Translations under genes and position numbers: made by a program
DNA from: Rotaria sp. Silwood1
Taxonomy: Eukaryota; Rotifera; Eurotatoria; Philodinida; Philodinidae
Direction: 5' to 3'
NCBI GenBank assembly: GCA_905250075.1
Contig: CAJNOP010000114.1
Span: 252,046-316,045, forward strand
Length of the DNA: 64,000 nucleotides
Shown: positions 9,938 through 23,700 of the stretch, piece after piece
How positions within the stretch are numbered: position 1 is the stretch's first letter
Layout of the letters: each line of letters begins with the position of its first letter
Notes under the pieces: generated by a model
Database searches by the model: none
Told to the model about the DNA's origin: nothing
Seen by the model: only the letters and a program-made list of their open reading frames with translations

Positions 9938-11378
9938 CTAAAAGTTTTTATCTTCTCGTAAAATACGAACACGATCACCAACACGGATTATACCATTTTC
10001 ATTAGTTGCAAGATATATTCCGAATTGTGCGTTAACACCATACAAATCTGGTTTACGCCGGTATCTGTATAAACACCCACAAATAAATGATTAAATATAC
10101 AGAAAGGTTTGAAATTTTGAAATTACGTTTGAAGTGTTTTCCATGGTTCTTGATTTGCATTACGAATACCTGTTTCTTGATTAATAGTTGTTACTAAACA
10201 TCTAAATTAGATTTTAAAACACGATTCTAAATTTTTCGATGACTTTTAACTACAGAATGAGATGTATATAGACTTGTAGAAGTAAAAGTTTCTACGATGG
10301 TTGCGGTGAACATGGCACTACCTATTTACACATGAATGGTATGCAATAGAATTTGAAAATACGTACATCATTACATAGAGAAGGAGATCTATCTCTACAA
10401 GCATACATATATTCCGTTCTGTAGTCAAAAACTTATCGTTATCATTCGAAATATATATAACTAAAGACTTTCATATTACCGCAAACATGATCGAAACCAA
10501 CGAAGTTTAACTTTATCACCTATTTGTATTTCTCGCCAATAATCCTAAATATTCTATCAAAATAATATTTATTCGTATTAACGAATTATATAATCTACTT
10601 CTCCATATGGTTTATCAACACCACTAACAATAATATTTGGTCGAAAATTATATATTTTTATTGGATTTGTTAATCGTTTATTAAGATCATCTAGTGATTC
10701 TAATGAACATAAAAGAAATGGACTCATACTTTGATATGCAACAACATCTGAATCAAGTGCTTCATTTGTAAATTCTCGTTCAATATTTTTTGCATATTGT
10801 GGTTCAAATTGTTCATCAAAATAAATTAAATCTAAGCCAGGTTTTCCCAAAAATGTTGAAAACCATTCAGCAACTTTACCACCATATCTTCGACCTTTAA
10901 CATTAAGATCTCTGCAAAAAAAGAAAAATAATATCGATATCAAAAGTTTTATTTTATAAAACATACTCTACTTCTATAATATCTTTTGGTAATGGACTAT
11001 ACGGAATCATTAATGATTCCATTCCTGGTGCATCAACTTGAAGGCCTGATGTAGCAAATGTTGGTTGAATTAATGCCATTCGAGATATATGAAGTTGGTC
11101 TCGTCGTCGAGCTCCTTCAATAACCATCCATCGTCTAGATAGAATAAACTTCATGATTTATTTTGTTTTTTTTTAAATATTAATCTATACCGATCAGAAA
11201 GTAAAGGACTTGATGGAAGTGAAAGTCCATAACGAGTTGTTTGTGCTTCATTGACTTTAATAGCACCACAAGATCTTATTGGATAAATAAGTAACTCTTG
11301 CACTGTAATATCTAATGTCGTCATAATAACCGATGAAATAACTAAAATACTCGATAATAAACGAAACGACGATAGCAC
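9938..11378 (-). CDS. MTARC: MOSC-domain protein, mARC-like amidoxime reductase
   Basis: Six exons join in phase (11191-11378, 10967-11134, 10599-10911, 10480-10544, 10127-10201, 9938-10064; 936 nt, 311 residues; animal mARC is about 335). The first 20 residues are hydrophobic, fitting the membrane anchor of mitochondrial amidoxime-reducing component. The MOSC N-terminal beta-barrel follows (ELLIYPIRSCGAIKV, SDRRWMVIEG), then the MOSC domain (about 165-311). RSCLRCLVTT contains Cys246, in the position of the cysteine that binds molybdenum in mARC; its codon directly follows the exon 4/5 junction. The end (LYGVNAQFGIYL, RVGDRVRIL) matches the mARC C-terminus. In animals mARC reduces N-hydroxylated compounds with cytochrome b5 and its reductase. 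All introns are GT-AG and short. Confidence 0.85.
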
Positions 11379-14300
11379 ATTCTTTTTTTTTCCACGTTAT
11401 CATTAGTTGACTCTATTCTCTCATTCGTTTATCATTATATGCAAAGAACGAAACGCTTTAGATAGCAATGAATAAAGACAAAAAAAGAAAAAATAAATGA
11501 AATCAAAAAATGATTTGATTAAAATTCCACTGCAGATAACTACTTTACTAGATTGATGATGATTGAGAAACTGACAGTAGAGATCTTCAAGAGATCTTGA
11601 ACTTCATCGAAGTTATAAAAACTACGAAAAACTTTTTTTTCTTATGTAAAATAACTAGGTGAAAATCATCCGAGACTTTAATTGTATTTTATGAGCGTTT
11701 CTCAATGGTACTAATTTGAAAGAATTATCTTCTTTTCTGATCAAATTTAAAATTTCTTCTCGTAGTAAGACCTTGGGTATACAATCATATTCAAAAACTT
11801 AATCAATTTTATTGTTTTTCCATGTAACATATCTATTAATTCGCTCACAATACTCTCAAGTCAGATATGATTGGTGATAGTACACTAATCTTAAATTACA
11901 TAATACTTCTGAATATGTAAACCATCGCTAATTTACGGAAAGAAGAATTTTCGGAGCTAAAAAAGGTTTAACTCTACAGATCTCTCACTAACACACTGAC
12001 TACACTGGATCAGTATTTACTTAAGTATTGATACACCCATACAATATGAATACTTAATTTAATTCGTTCGTTATCTGCAAAATGGTTGTCATCTAAATTC
12101 CTCGTATGATCACAAAAATATCCTTAGTATCAACAGACCTTGCCATGATAGAAGATCATCTCTTAATTAATTAATTAACTAATACATTGTAACCTTAATT
12201 AACATACTGAATAAAAAATATGCATCATTTTGTGGATTTGCACTTGAAAATTGAATGAGAACTGAAGTTCAAATGATTGGTAGGTTCTTTTTAAATCATA
12301 GAAATATATTTCGAATAATTGGAACTGTCACGATTTTCTTGACAAACGTTTTAATTATTAGTATTTGAAAAGACAAAAGGAATTTAACAGAGGACTTCCT
12401 CGAAATCTATCCCCTTGGAAATAATAATATACATAGGATTTTCTATTACAAGGTGTAATTTCTGCTACCCTATGTAATAGTAAGAGTCCAAATATTGACT
12501 CGAGTAGAAAAAAATTGCTTCCAACGGGAATATAAGGCAATACAAATTATTATTATATTCTCAAAGATAGGATCTCCAAAAATCAAAACTCTATTTTTTC
12601 AACACTTAGAACACGGAAATATAACCTTGTTTAAATTATAGAGAAAAATAGAGCAAATAATTCTCTACAAAATGAGAACTCTCTGAGTTTTCTGTCGTGT
12701 TTTTTCGAATGCGAGCGTGGATGTTTCCTTTGTAGAGATTATTATCCACACCCACACCCTCTATGCATGATTTTTTCATAAGTATATTTCATTCCTAAGA
12801 AAGAGTTAAAGAGCCGATTTTAAAATGCAACGGTCAATATAAAATGTAAAGTTGATATGCGTTTGTTGTTTATTTATCTATTCGAAACTTGATAGCCTGC
12901 TCACATGTAATGCAGTCACTTAGTTTTGATTGTCATAACTCAATATCTTAAGATAAAAGAGTAGCTGAAACTTACATTGCAGTAAGATACATAAAAGTTC
13001 TAGTTTCAGTAAAATTCTCATTCCATTTGGTTGAACTGTGGCGGCTCTAGAAGGATAGAAAGTCATGATAATTTATTCATCCAAAAGGACTTATTTTATC
13101 AGAACCATCCAAAAAAGCTCATAATTTGTTTTGGGGAAGTTTGTTTCTACAAACAGTTATCACAAAAACATTGTTGTAACTCACTCATCGATGTAGTTTT
13201 GAGCTCCTTAAAAAACACCTAATTTTTTCTATAGCTTTGATAACAATAGAAGGTGATCCATTGATGTTTAACTATAGCTCCATCTTCGATAATTTTACTG
13301 TTATTTCAAATATGAAAACCTAAAAAAACCTTCTACATGAATAAAGCTCGGTCGTCTGATGTTGACAAAATATTTAGCTCAAATTTGCACAATCAGGATC
13401 TACTTTAACTGGACAGGCTCTTGATGACTTAGAAATATGAGTGATCACTGTATCAAAATTTCCACTGAAGATGAATGATGCTATTCTCTACTAAATAACA
13501 AATTAAAACTTGAATTTAAGGTTTTCGGAAAATCCTGGTAAATAACTGCATTATTGACCAGTGCTTAATTTTTTACTATGCTGAATGTTAGTTTTTGATT
13601 TTATTATAGTCTAAAAAACTTCAGAAAGTCCGAATGGCTTGGAGCACATGGTACATAGATGAAATTGTATAACAATATAATAACTAATGAATATAATTAG
13701 CTCCTCAATTTAAAACATACATTTTACTTAAATGGTCCTCTTAATGACATTTATACTGAAAAAAAATACGCTGAAGTGGAGAGAGCTTTCAAGGACGATA
13801 GGTATTGCCCTTCCACTCACGATTTTCTGGATACGCCACTAATTACTTCATTCACTTTTATGCAGGTTTAATCTTGAAAAATAGGTTCATTTAGATTAAT
13901 ATTGATAACGTTGTCCATCAGTAAATTTAAATTTTATTAAATAAGACTTTTTCTATTTAGGTGTTCCCGAAGTTTTGACCCATTTAATCAACATTTTTTT
14001 AAATGTTTTATCAATGATATTCAAACGAAAATTAGCGAAGGAGATGAGATTAACAAATCAAATGTCTTGATTAAAAAGCATGAATATGAATATTAAAGTT
14101 TGTATATCTATTCCTCCATCTTGATCTATCATTTGCTACAGTCGATTCGGTATGTCTTCCATCTGTCATATATCTCAGAAAAATTCAACATTTTTGATGA
14201 AATATTAGAATATATTCGTATGCTTGTTTTTTTCTATTAATAAAACATGTAAAAAAACTGATATTGATAAAGTAGGTCCAAACTTAATGAACTCCCTTTA

Positions 14301-14750
14301 ATATAAAAGAAATAACACGCTTTAAATAAACTCTTCAGCTCATTCAGATAATGCTTGTACTGACGTTTTTGCGTTAATTAGTATTTGCTCCACATTATGT
14401 TTGTATCCAATCTTGAAATTCTTCGACAACTTTATGATATATTACATATTTACTAAATAAAGTACATACCTAAAGAAAAAAAAAAGATTTATTCAAATCA
14501 AATTAAAAAAAACATTCATATGAAAATAAACCTTTCTTATAACTAGCTTCAGATAATTTAGGTTTTTTTTTTGTTGTAGATGAACTCAGTGTTGTTTTTC
14601 AAAAACGTATGAAATGAATGCAATGAATAATAAATGTTTCGTATTTTTTTCATGACAAGGTAAATGAATCATAAGAATTAATTATAACTCTTGTATATGT
14701 ATAGAGTAATCAGTTGGTTGGTTGACTCACCCACCTCAATGTAAAATATA
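11379..14750. other. Long intergenic stretch without a recognised gene
   Basis: About 3.4 kb of AT-rich sequence with many stops. Small frames at 12358-12540 (-) and 13031-13222 (+) have no recognisable content. The only structure noted is the small hairpin at 12711-12761. Confidence 0.5.
12711..12761. repeat. G-arm/C-arm hairpin 5 (short)
   Basis: GCGAGCGTGGATG faces ATCCACACCCACACCCTC across about 20 nt. It has the same polarity (G arm first) as the others. Confidence 0.55.
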
Positions 14751-17700
14751 ATGAGTGACTACAAAATTGATAAATCAACGAACCGAATCAGACGTTTATT
14801 AATATTTTTCAAAAGTGAAGTAGAGATGCTTAACGAACGAGACACAATCATAAGTAATCAAACTACATCAAATTTTCTTTCTGAACATCTTACGGATATT
14901 TTTTCAACGTTTATGTATACTGATGATCGAAACAGTAATCAAGTAAAACTAAAAAACATTAAAAACGAAATGAAATTTATCTAACCTTGTATTTTCTTTT
15001 TGACATAGTTATATAATACAATTGGTATTAAATCTCATGGAACAATTACTTGTAAGATACATAAATTTATTGGACTAATAAATAAAAAGAATACTTTTAT
15101 TCTTTTCTCTCTAAGTTGCGGATAATAAATCAAATCGAGCAGAATTTATTCGTATATTACCTGATGCTTCTGTCATGCATGTTAAAGAAATTGTGCTTCA
15201 GAAATGGTGTCATGAGGTTGGTTTTATTATTAAAAAAAAATACAACATTATTATTTGTTTTACGATTGATTTTGTTTTTTTAGCGACCATCACTGGTTAT
15301 ATCGGTAACAGGTGGTGCAAAAGACTATAATATGAAACCGATATTATTGAGAGCATTTCGACGTGGCCTTCTAAAAGTTGCAAGCACAACTGGTATTAAA
15401 AATTAAATAATGTTATTGAGATTTTTAATTGAAATTGCTCTCGAATATTCAATCCTGACAGAATTCATGTCTGAAAATTTTGGATTCGACAGGCTCTAGA
15501 ATCAGCCAACCTTGAGAGATTTTGAAAGCTAGATTAAAATGATTTTTTTCTGTAACTTCGATAGATCATGAATTGAAGTACTGTCTCTATTGCTACTTTC
15601 TGGAATCACAATCAAGATTATTGCTAGATTTTTCGAATTTCAAAATAATTTTTTTTTTCACCTCTTCTTCATCCAAGTAGAAATATCTCGCAAATGATAG
15701 TTCTACCGAGATTCTTCCTTTTTTTCGAACTCTACATATGAATAAACACAAAAAATAAAACGAATAGGTTAGTAGATTTTTCTGATTCACAATACAGAGT
15801 CTGAAACAAGCTGAACTTGTACATTTATGGAAGATTTAGTATAAGACCTTTACAAAAACATCGATTCATCTCTTTCCTATCAGTTTTGAATTTCTAAATA
15901 TATCATCATATTTGTGTCTACTTTCTACGTCAAAGTAGTATGATCTAAAATGTTAAAGGAATAATATATGTGGTCATCCTTTCGATTAGACTTGAAACAA
16001 GTTGATCTCAGACATTAACGGAAGCAAAATGCTTCTGAATCAGATAATCTATTAACAACGCCTAGTAAATAGTTAGATGTGTGATTTGAATCAATTGTAC
16101 TTATTCTAAACCGATTAACAAAAAATAGTTTTGATTGATTTAAGTAAAACAATATGTCAGTTTTCTTTGTATGCTAAAAGACTTATTCTATTTTTTTTTG
16201 TTTGTTTTTTGACTTTAAGGTGCTTGGATTATTACTGGAGGTATGAATACAGGCATCATGAAACTTGTCGGTGAAATAATACAAACAAATACTAATCTTT
16301 CTCGTCCAATTCATTTGATTGTAAATAAAATTTTTTTTTTTTTCTCAAACTCACAAGTTTATTCCTAATTAATTATTTATAATAGGGTGTTGCAACTTGG
16401 GGTTGCGTATCCAGTGTTGATCAACTTGATGTTCATGGAGCAAATGTACACTACACTAAACCACGTTCTGTAATAAAAGGTGAAGCACCTCTTGAACCTA
16501 ATCATACTAAATTTATTTTTGTTGATGATGGAACTCGAAGAAAATATGGTGGCGAAATAGCATTTCGTGCTAGCCTTGAAAAAGCTATTTCAGGAGATTT
16601 TTTTGCAACACGACCTACTACAAATGATGATAGTGATGTGGCATCGTCATTTTTACAATCAGAACAATTAGGTTAATATGAAATTTCATCTTCTTGACAA
16701 AACAAATATTAAATGTCTACATTTCTTTTCTTATAGATCGAGTACCTGTTGTTCTTCTTGTTGTTGAAGGTGGTCCAAATACTGTTCGAACAGGTATAAA
16801 ATGTTATTATTTGTTTCAACAACAACAAAAAACAAAAAACTAGACAATTGATTTTTCTTTCGTATAGTTCATCAAGCTGTTGTTCAAAATTGTATACCAG
16901 CTGTTTTTTTTGAAGGAACAGGTCGTTGCTGTGATTTGTTTGCTAAAGCTTATCGTCTTTACCGTAAATATCATCGAAATTTTGAAGCATCTGAAGAAGC
17001 TACACGGTAAATAGATTAAGAAAATTATAAAAAATTTCTGTCAATTTAAAAGAAAGAAATCACTTTTCCTTTGGTTTTTTTTTGCTTTATAAGAATTTTC
17101 TCTATTCATTTTTCTATAGAAAGTAGCAGATACTTGTCAGAAATCATTTCGATTAATAACAAAATATAATTACGATCTGAAATATTCGAGTTATATTTCG
17201 ACACGTACACAAATGAAGTATACTTCGAAATTCTTTTAAATTATTACAAAATTTCTACTATTATTTAAATATTCTCACAAATCTAATATTCCATATGACA
17301 AGTATAAAATATTTATCGTACTCATTTTTTTTTTCAATTTCATTCCTTAAACTCGCTTTCATTACAATTAATTATGTAATGTAGGTAGAATGTTTGAAAC
17401 GTTAGAAAAAGTTTTCAAAATAAAAATTTCTTTCTACTAAGTTTTGCTAAGCTCTATATATTACAAAAATAATACTGTAAAAAAACAAAATATCAATGTT
17501 CTTGTTTTGTATTAGACTGTATAAAGAGATAAAACTAATAAAATACATTTAAGACAGCAGAAGATCAAAGCAGCAATGATGATTGGAAAATTTTGTATTG
17601 ATTTCAATTTGATCTAGTACTATGATTGAACATTGTTGAGATTTACTCTCATTTAGAAAGAGAAAAGTATTTAGTGTGAAAATTCATGAAAGAATTTGAT

Positions 17701-20700
17701 TAAAATATTTTTTTTTTCAAAGGTCAGAAAACTCTTCTACAATTGTTTTGAAAGTATAAAGTATTTCATCGTATTACATATTACAATTATATATTTATAT
17801 ATTAGATGTGACTTGTACAAGCTTGATATATAGAATTGTTACTGTACAAAAAAAACAAACTTTTCGTTTTTACAAAGATTGACGTAAACGCTTTCATGAT
17901 ATCTTCTTGTATCAATATTTTTCATTTTTGATAATTACAGTTGAAAAAAAATCATTTTAACCTTAAACACAATAGTCTTTATTGTAATGCACAAACCTAT
18001 ATACATGATGTTGGAAAAGTTCGAGAGTCGATAATGAAAAAAAAACGTTAAGATCAAAGTTGCGAAAGAGTTTTCCGAAATATATACTATATCTGATCAA
18101 GCAAAAAACAGTGAAGTACACAATATTCTATCATAGCAATATATCCTCTTTTTAGCTTCGATTATAGGATACTGATGAGAATAAGAATCATACTCGAAAC
18201 AGTATTTGTGTTTATTAGTATTATACGCATGATTATGTACTACAACTTTTACTTTACTAATTCTTGTCTTGAAATTTTGTAGTACTGACGCCAATAAAAA
18301 AACAATTGATGAATTTTCAAGTGAAATCTTAAGTCGCTCCGGATATATGCATAGATAAATTAAGCAAGAAGAAAATCTCGACATTCAATAATTATATTTT
18401 AATAAACATATTGAAAAAAAAAATAGAAAAATTTGAATCTTCATTCTTTCCTGAAATAAGACTTTTCATGATTACTATATTTCTATTAATTACTGTAGAA
18501 TTATAAACATTTCAATTATTCAAAGATGATTTATACATATGAGTTCTTTTTTATTTTTTAGTATGACTCCAGAAGCTATAAAAAAACATCATGATAATAT
18601 AGAAAATAAACTTCGTGATGATCTTAAACAAGAACTTGCCTATATTAGTGGTGTACGTGATGGAGGAAATACCAGTAGTAGTAATAAATTTCAAAAAGGT
18701 GGAAAAACTGAAGGCAAGACAAAGTCACGTGAAGCAGATACAACTGATTATTTTGCATTAATTTATGAATGTATTCATACTCGAACAAATTTTTTAAATA
18801 TTGTCAGTCTTAATTCACGAAGTCCAATTGAGCCTGATATTGATTTAGCTGTTTTACTAGCTTTATTAAAAGGTAAATAAAGAAAATATAAATCTATTGT
18901 TGTTTCTTATTTTGAAAAGAAAATTTCTTTTTTTTTTTTTTTGGTTTTGTTTTTTAGCTACTCCAGGTTCTGATTCGACTAGACCAAATCATCAACGAAC
19001 GTGTGAACAATTTCGTTTAGCTTTAGAATGGAATCGTGTTGATATTGTAAAAAATCATATTATGACTAAAGATGAATATTGGCAAGTAAGAACAATAAAT
19101 AATTTCTTTATTATTTTTATTTATTAAAATTATCTTTTTTTTTTGTGTGTGTGTTTAATTAGAGTGTTAATGACAATGATTTATTTGAATTGGCACTCAT
19201 TCGAAATCAAATAGAATTTGTTAAATTATTTCTTGATCATGATTTTTCATTAACTGATTTATTTCGAGATCATAACAAACTATCATTACTTTATGTAAAG
19301 AGCATGAAAGTAGTATAATCATTTATTGTTTTATTTTTAGTTATTCACTAATTCTAGTCGTTTTGTTATTTTTATTTTGTATATAGAATTCTAGAATTTC
19401 TTCTTCATGCAAAAATCCATTACGAATAATCTATACAGATATAATTCAACGATTAATAGGCGATGTTTTTGATGTTGATGCTGCTTTATGTCCATATACA
19501 AATTCGCCTGATACTAATTTAAATCTTGATAATGATTCTGAAACATGTACATGTTGTACGAGATCATCAGGAGGTCAACATCATCAAAACCGAATATCTA
19601 CTAATTTCTCTGGAAGATTAAGTACAGCAAGTTAGTTAGTTTCTTTTTATAAATCATATAATTTCATTATTAATTGACTTGAAAATGATTAGTGAATTGT
19701 CTTTTTGCGTAAAATTTTCAAAGATATGAAACAACAAACATGATTGTTGATAATCTCTATAAATATCTTTATCAATGGAGCATAAATTTTATATCTATTA
19801 TATGAATAGTTGTTTACATGATATGATATTGAAGTTATTTTCTTATATGTCAGACATAAATGTGAATTAAAAGAAATTTCAATAATAACAAATTCATTAG
19901 AAATCAATTGTTTTATCCTTCAAAAATATCCCAAAAACTATAAAATGATTATTTAAAGTGATTCAGTTTTTTTCCGGTGCCAAAGTGACCAAGATTTACC
20001 TCGTGAAGTTCTTTCTCTTTCTATCCTCTCCTTCATAATGTATGACTTTTTCCTTTAATGTTATTCTCATTATCTAAATTTTTCGTTACGCTTATTACAC
20101 TGGTCTTATCTTGTCTAGTATCAAGGAGAAATATCGGACTTAGAACACTATAGAAAAAACCAATGACTCGGTTTTTTTATTCTTTACATCACACAGGTTG
20201 TACACTTAAAATTTTTCATTTCTAAAAAATATCTTCATATTTAAATTCTAAATTATGAAGAACTTCTGGAATTTATTTTTTAGATGAGATTCCACTATTT
20301 ATTGATTATGATGATATTTCAGCACACCCATAGCCTCAATATGCTATTCTCAGGACTTATATTTATGGACTTTTCCTTGCCACACTATTCTTTGTTTTCG
20401 CTTGAATAAGTTCATTTGTTGATATATAAAGCTATATCCATCCAACAAAGTTAAGTATTTGTTACTAAAAGTCTCGTAGAATTTCCGAAATTTTCGAAAA
20501 AGAGTCAACAGATATTGGTTAAGTGAGATTCTATCGCACTATATCTAAGTATTCAATGCAAATTTAATTTAACTCATTCATATCTTGTTCGATAGAGTAT
20601 ATTAAGATAAGGAGAGACTACAGACGATGAGTTATGACAGTTTACTGTGTATCAAGCGTTTTAAAAAACTATAATCGAATATTTTGATTTGAAATGCAAC

Positions 20701-23700
20701 CTCAGAGTGGTTTTGACAGTCATTAGATAGTCCTAAAAGTTTCAATGAAAAAGAACATGTTTATTTTTTTTTGTTATATAATTAATTCCCAAGTATAATG
20801 AATTGTAGTGTTTTGTCTATATTTTCTCTTTCGGAGAGGTGATTTAAAACTTCGAAAGACCGCACTAAATGCTCTTACGGATATCAACTCCTTGACTTCC
20901 ATATTGAATAAAATATTAATCAGGATAATGAAGAATGTCAAAAGTTATATATATATGAAACAAACATATTTTCTTGTCTGATTAAATTTTTTTTTTCTAG
21001 CATCTTCCGATTGTCATATGGATGTTGACAAAGAACTTTTTCTCTGGTCTGTGATAACCGGTAGACGTGAATTTGATCTATTATTTTGGACTCGAGGCAA
21101 AAATAAAGTTTGTAAGCTATGTTTCCTCCCTATAATATATATATATATATTATTATACATTTGCAAAAAAACAATACTTATTTTCTTAGGTGCTGCATTA
21201 ATTGCTGTATTAATTTATAGAAAACGTGCTCGTAAAGAGAATGATAATAGATATTATCGAGCTGCTGAAGAATTCGAATATTTAGCTGTACAAATTCTTG
21301 ATCGATTTTATCAAATTAATGCTCGAGTATGTACAAAAGCGATTGTAAGACGAATACCATCCTATGGCAATATCACATGGTTACAATTAGCTATAAAAGC
21401 TGAAGCTAAACACTTTATTGCTCAACAAGCAGTACAGGATGTACTTAATAATATTTGGTATATCAAAATTTGAAGTTATTATTTTTTTTTTCCGTAGAAT
21501 ATTAAAAACTTTAATTTCAGGTTTGGATTTATTGATCACCGAGAAGGTCCTATGAAAATCATGTTCTCAACATTTATGCTTTGGTATAGTGGTTTTCTTC
21601 GTTATCACAATGAGTTAGTTAAAACAATTGAAAAAAGAACGTTTCTAGATGTAATCATTTTTATTTGATTTCTTTTTTTTTTTTTTGTGTATTATCTTTT
21701 TTATAAATATTTAGGAATTACTAAGTAAAACAGATTTAGTAGAACGAAGTAAAACACCAAAATCAACAAATTTTATGGAAAAGTATGATGTTTTAAATTT
21801 GTTTTTTTTTTCTTTAAAATAGTAATCAATTGTATTATATTAAGATAAAACTTTGTTCGAGAATTAAGATAGCAAGAAAGTATTTTTAGATTTTGAAGAC
21901 GATCCAGTCTACGAAATTGATATTCGCCCCTATTTTGAATAACGTTCACAAGATAAATGAGCTCTGAAAACTAAAAATAGTAAATTGTTTAGATAGTGGA
22001 AATTTTTATTGAACAAAATCTTTTTGCAATTTTTCAGTAGTTATTTAAGATAGTAAAAAATTGATTACAATAGCACTTCATCCTTTACGGACTGCCTATT
22101 ATTTCAGTTGTTAGCATCTGGAATGCTATAGATGGGTGATATTTATTTCTTGAATAGAAATTCTTATGTATTGTCTTTGATTAGTATATTTTTTTTCATA
22201 TGATTATTTGATTATATACATAAATTGAGTTTTCATTCTTTTTATTGTTTGTCTAGACAAACAGATGATGTACAACAGACATTAATAGATGGTAACATAA
22301 ATGAGAATCATACTAATGTTGATGTTGTCGACAATAGTGGTTGGTGTAAAAAGTAAACGAAAAATAATAATAAAAAAAACTAATGCAAAGTAACTTCTTT
22401 AATTAATTAAATAAATGCTTGAAATATTTTGATAAATTATAATCGTAAAATTATTAATATTAATTAGAAAGAAAATTTTTGATTTTCTTACTTTAGAACA
22501 AAAATTCGAATTATTATTTATTTTCGAAATATTTTTAATTTTATACGTGCTCCATATGTTAAATATCTATATAATTTAGTATGTATTTCATTCAAAATAT
22601 TCTTATATTTAAAATTTTTTCATATTCATTTCTAGTATTCTCATATAATCTTTTTATCGATTTTTTCTTACATGATATTATGCGATTTTTTTCCTCTTTA
22701 CGAATTTAAATCGGATATATGTGGACCAGCTCATCATTCTGAAAAACAAGATAATAATAACAATCCATCAATTAATACTGATCAAAACATAACCAAAATC
22801 ACAACAGTTCCATACGGATTTCAAAAACACGATCGAGCATCTATTACGGAATATATACTTTTTGTTTGGGTTTCAACATTACTTTGTGAAGAATTTCGAC
22901 AAGTAATTTAAAAATAATAGTTTTTTTTTTTTTTTATAAAATTTAATCTAAAAAAGATGATTGAAGTAGAATTTTGAATCTTTTCCATTTACAGACCGTA
23001 TATCAATACGGTCTTGTCATCATACATAAACTACTTAGTTATTTCATTCCTAAAAGATTAAGTAAGAGGAACGATAAAGAAAATGTTTCCCAAAAATAAA
23101 TAAAATAAACAAGTCTCTTGTAATTAATAATAACAACGACATCGTATTTCATGTTTTAACCCTGTACAAATTATGCTAACGACTTTTGTTTTTCAATATC
23201 AATTTTTTCATAGGTTTTTGTAAGGGAAGCACAAACAATTCGTAATAAAATTGCGTCATATTTTGCAATATTTTGGAACCAATTAGATATTCTAGCCATA
23301 ATTCTTTTTTATGTTGGTTTTGGTCTTCGATTTCTTCCAACAGCACAATGTTTTTGTGCAGCACGTATTATTCTATCAGTGGACTTAACAATATGGTTTA
23401 TGCGTTCATTAGATTTATTTGCTGCTATTAAACAACTTGGTCCAAAACTTGTTATGATTGGTGAAATGGTAAATAATTAAATGAAAATTTTTCATTTGAA
23501 TTCATTGATTTTTGCTTTTCCAAAAAAACTATTTTAAGGTACATGATTTGAAATTTTTTATGCTTATGTTAACTGTATTTATTTTGGGTTTTGGTGTATC
23601 ATCGTATAGTCTTATTTATGGTGCAAATCCATTCAATTGGGATTTACCACGTCGAATTATAGATTTTGCTTATTGGCAAATATTTGGAGAATTAACTTCA

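Noticed and set aside
18097..18384. 95-codon minus-strand frame
   Set aside because: It lies within intron 8 of the TRPM gene and has no family features.
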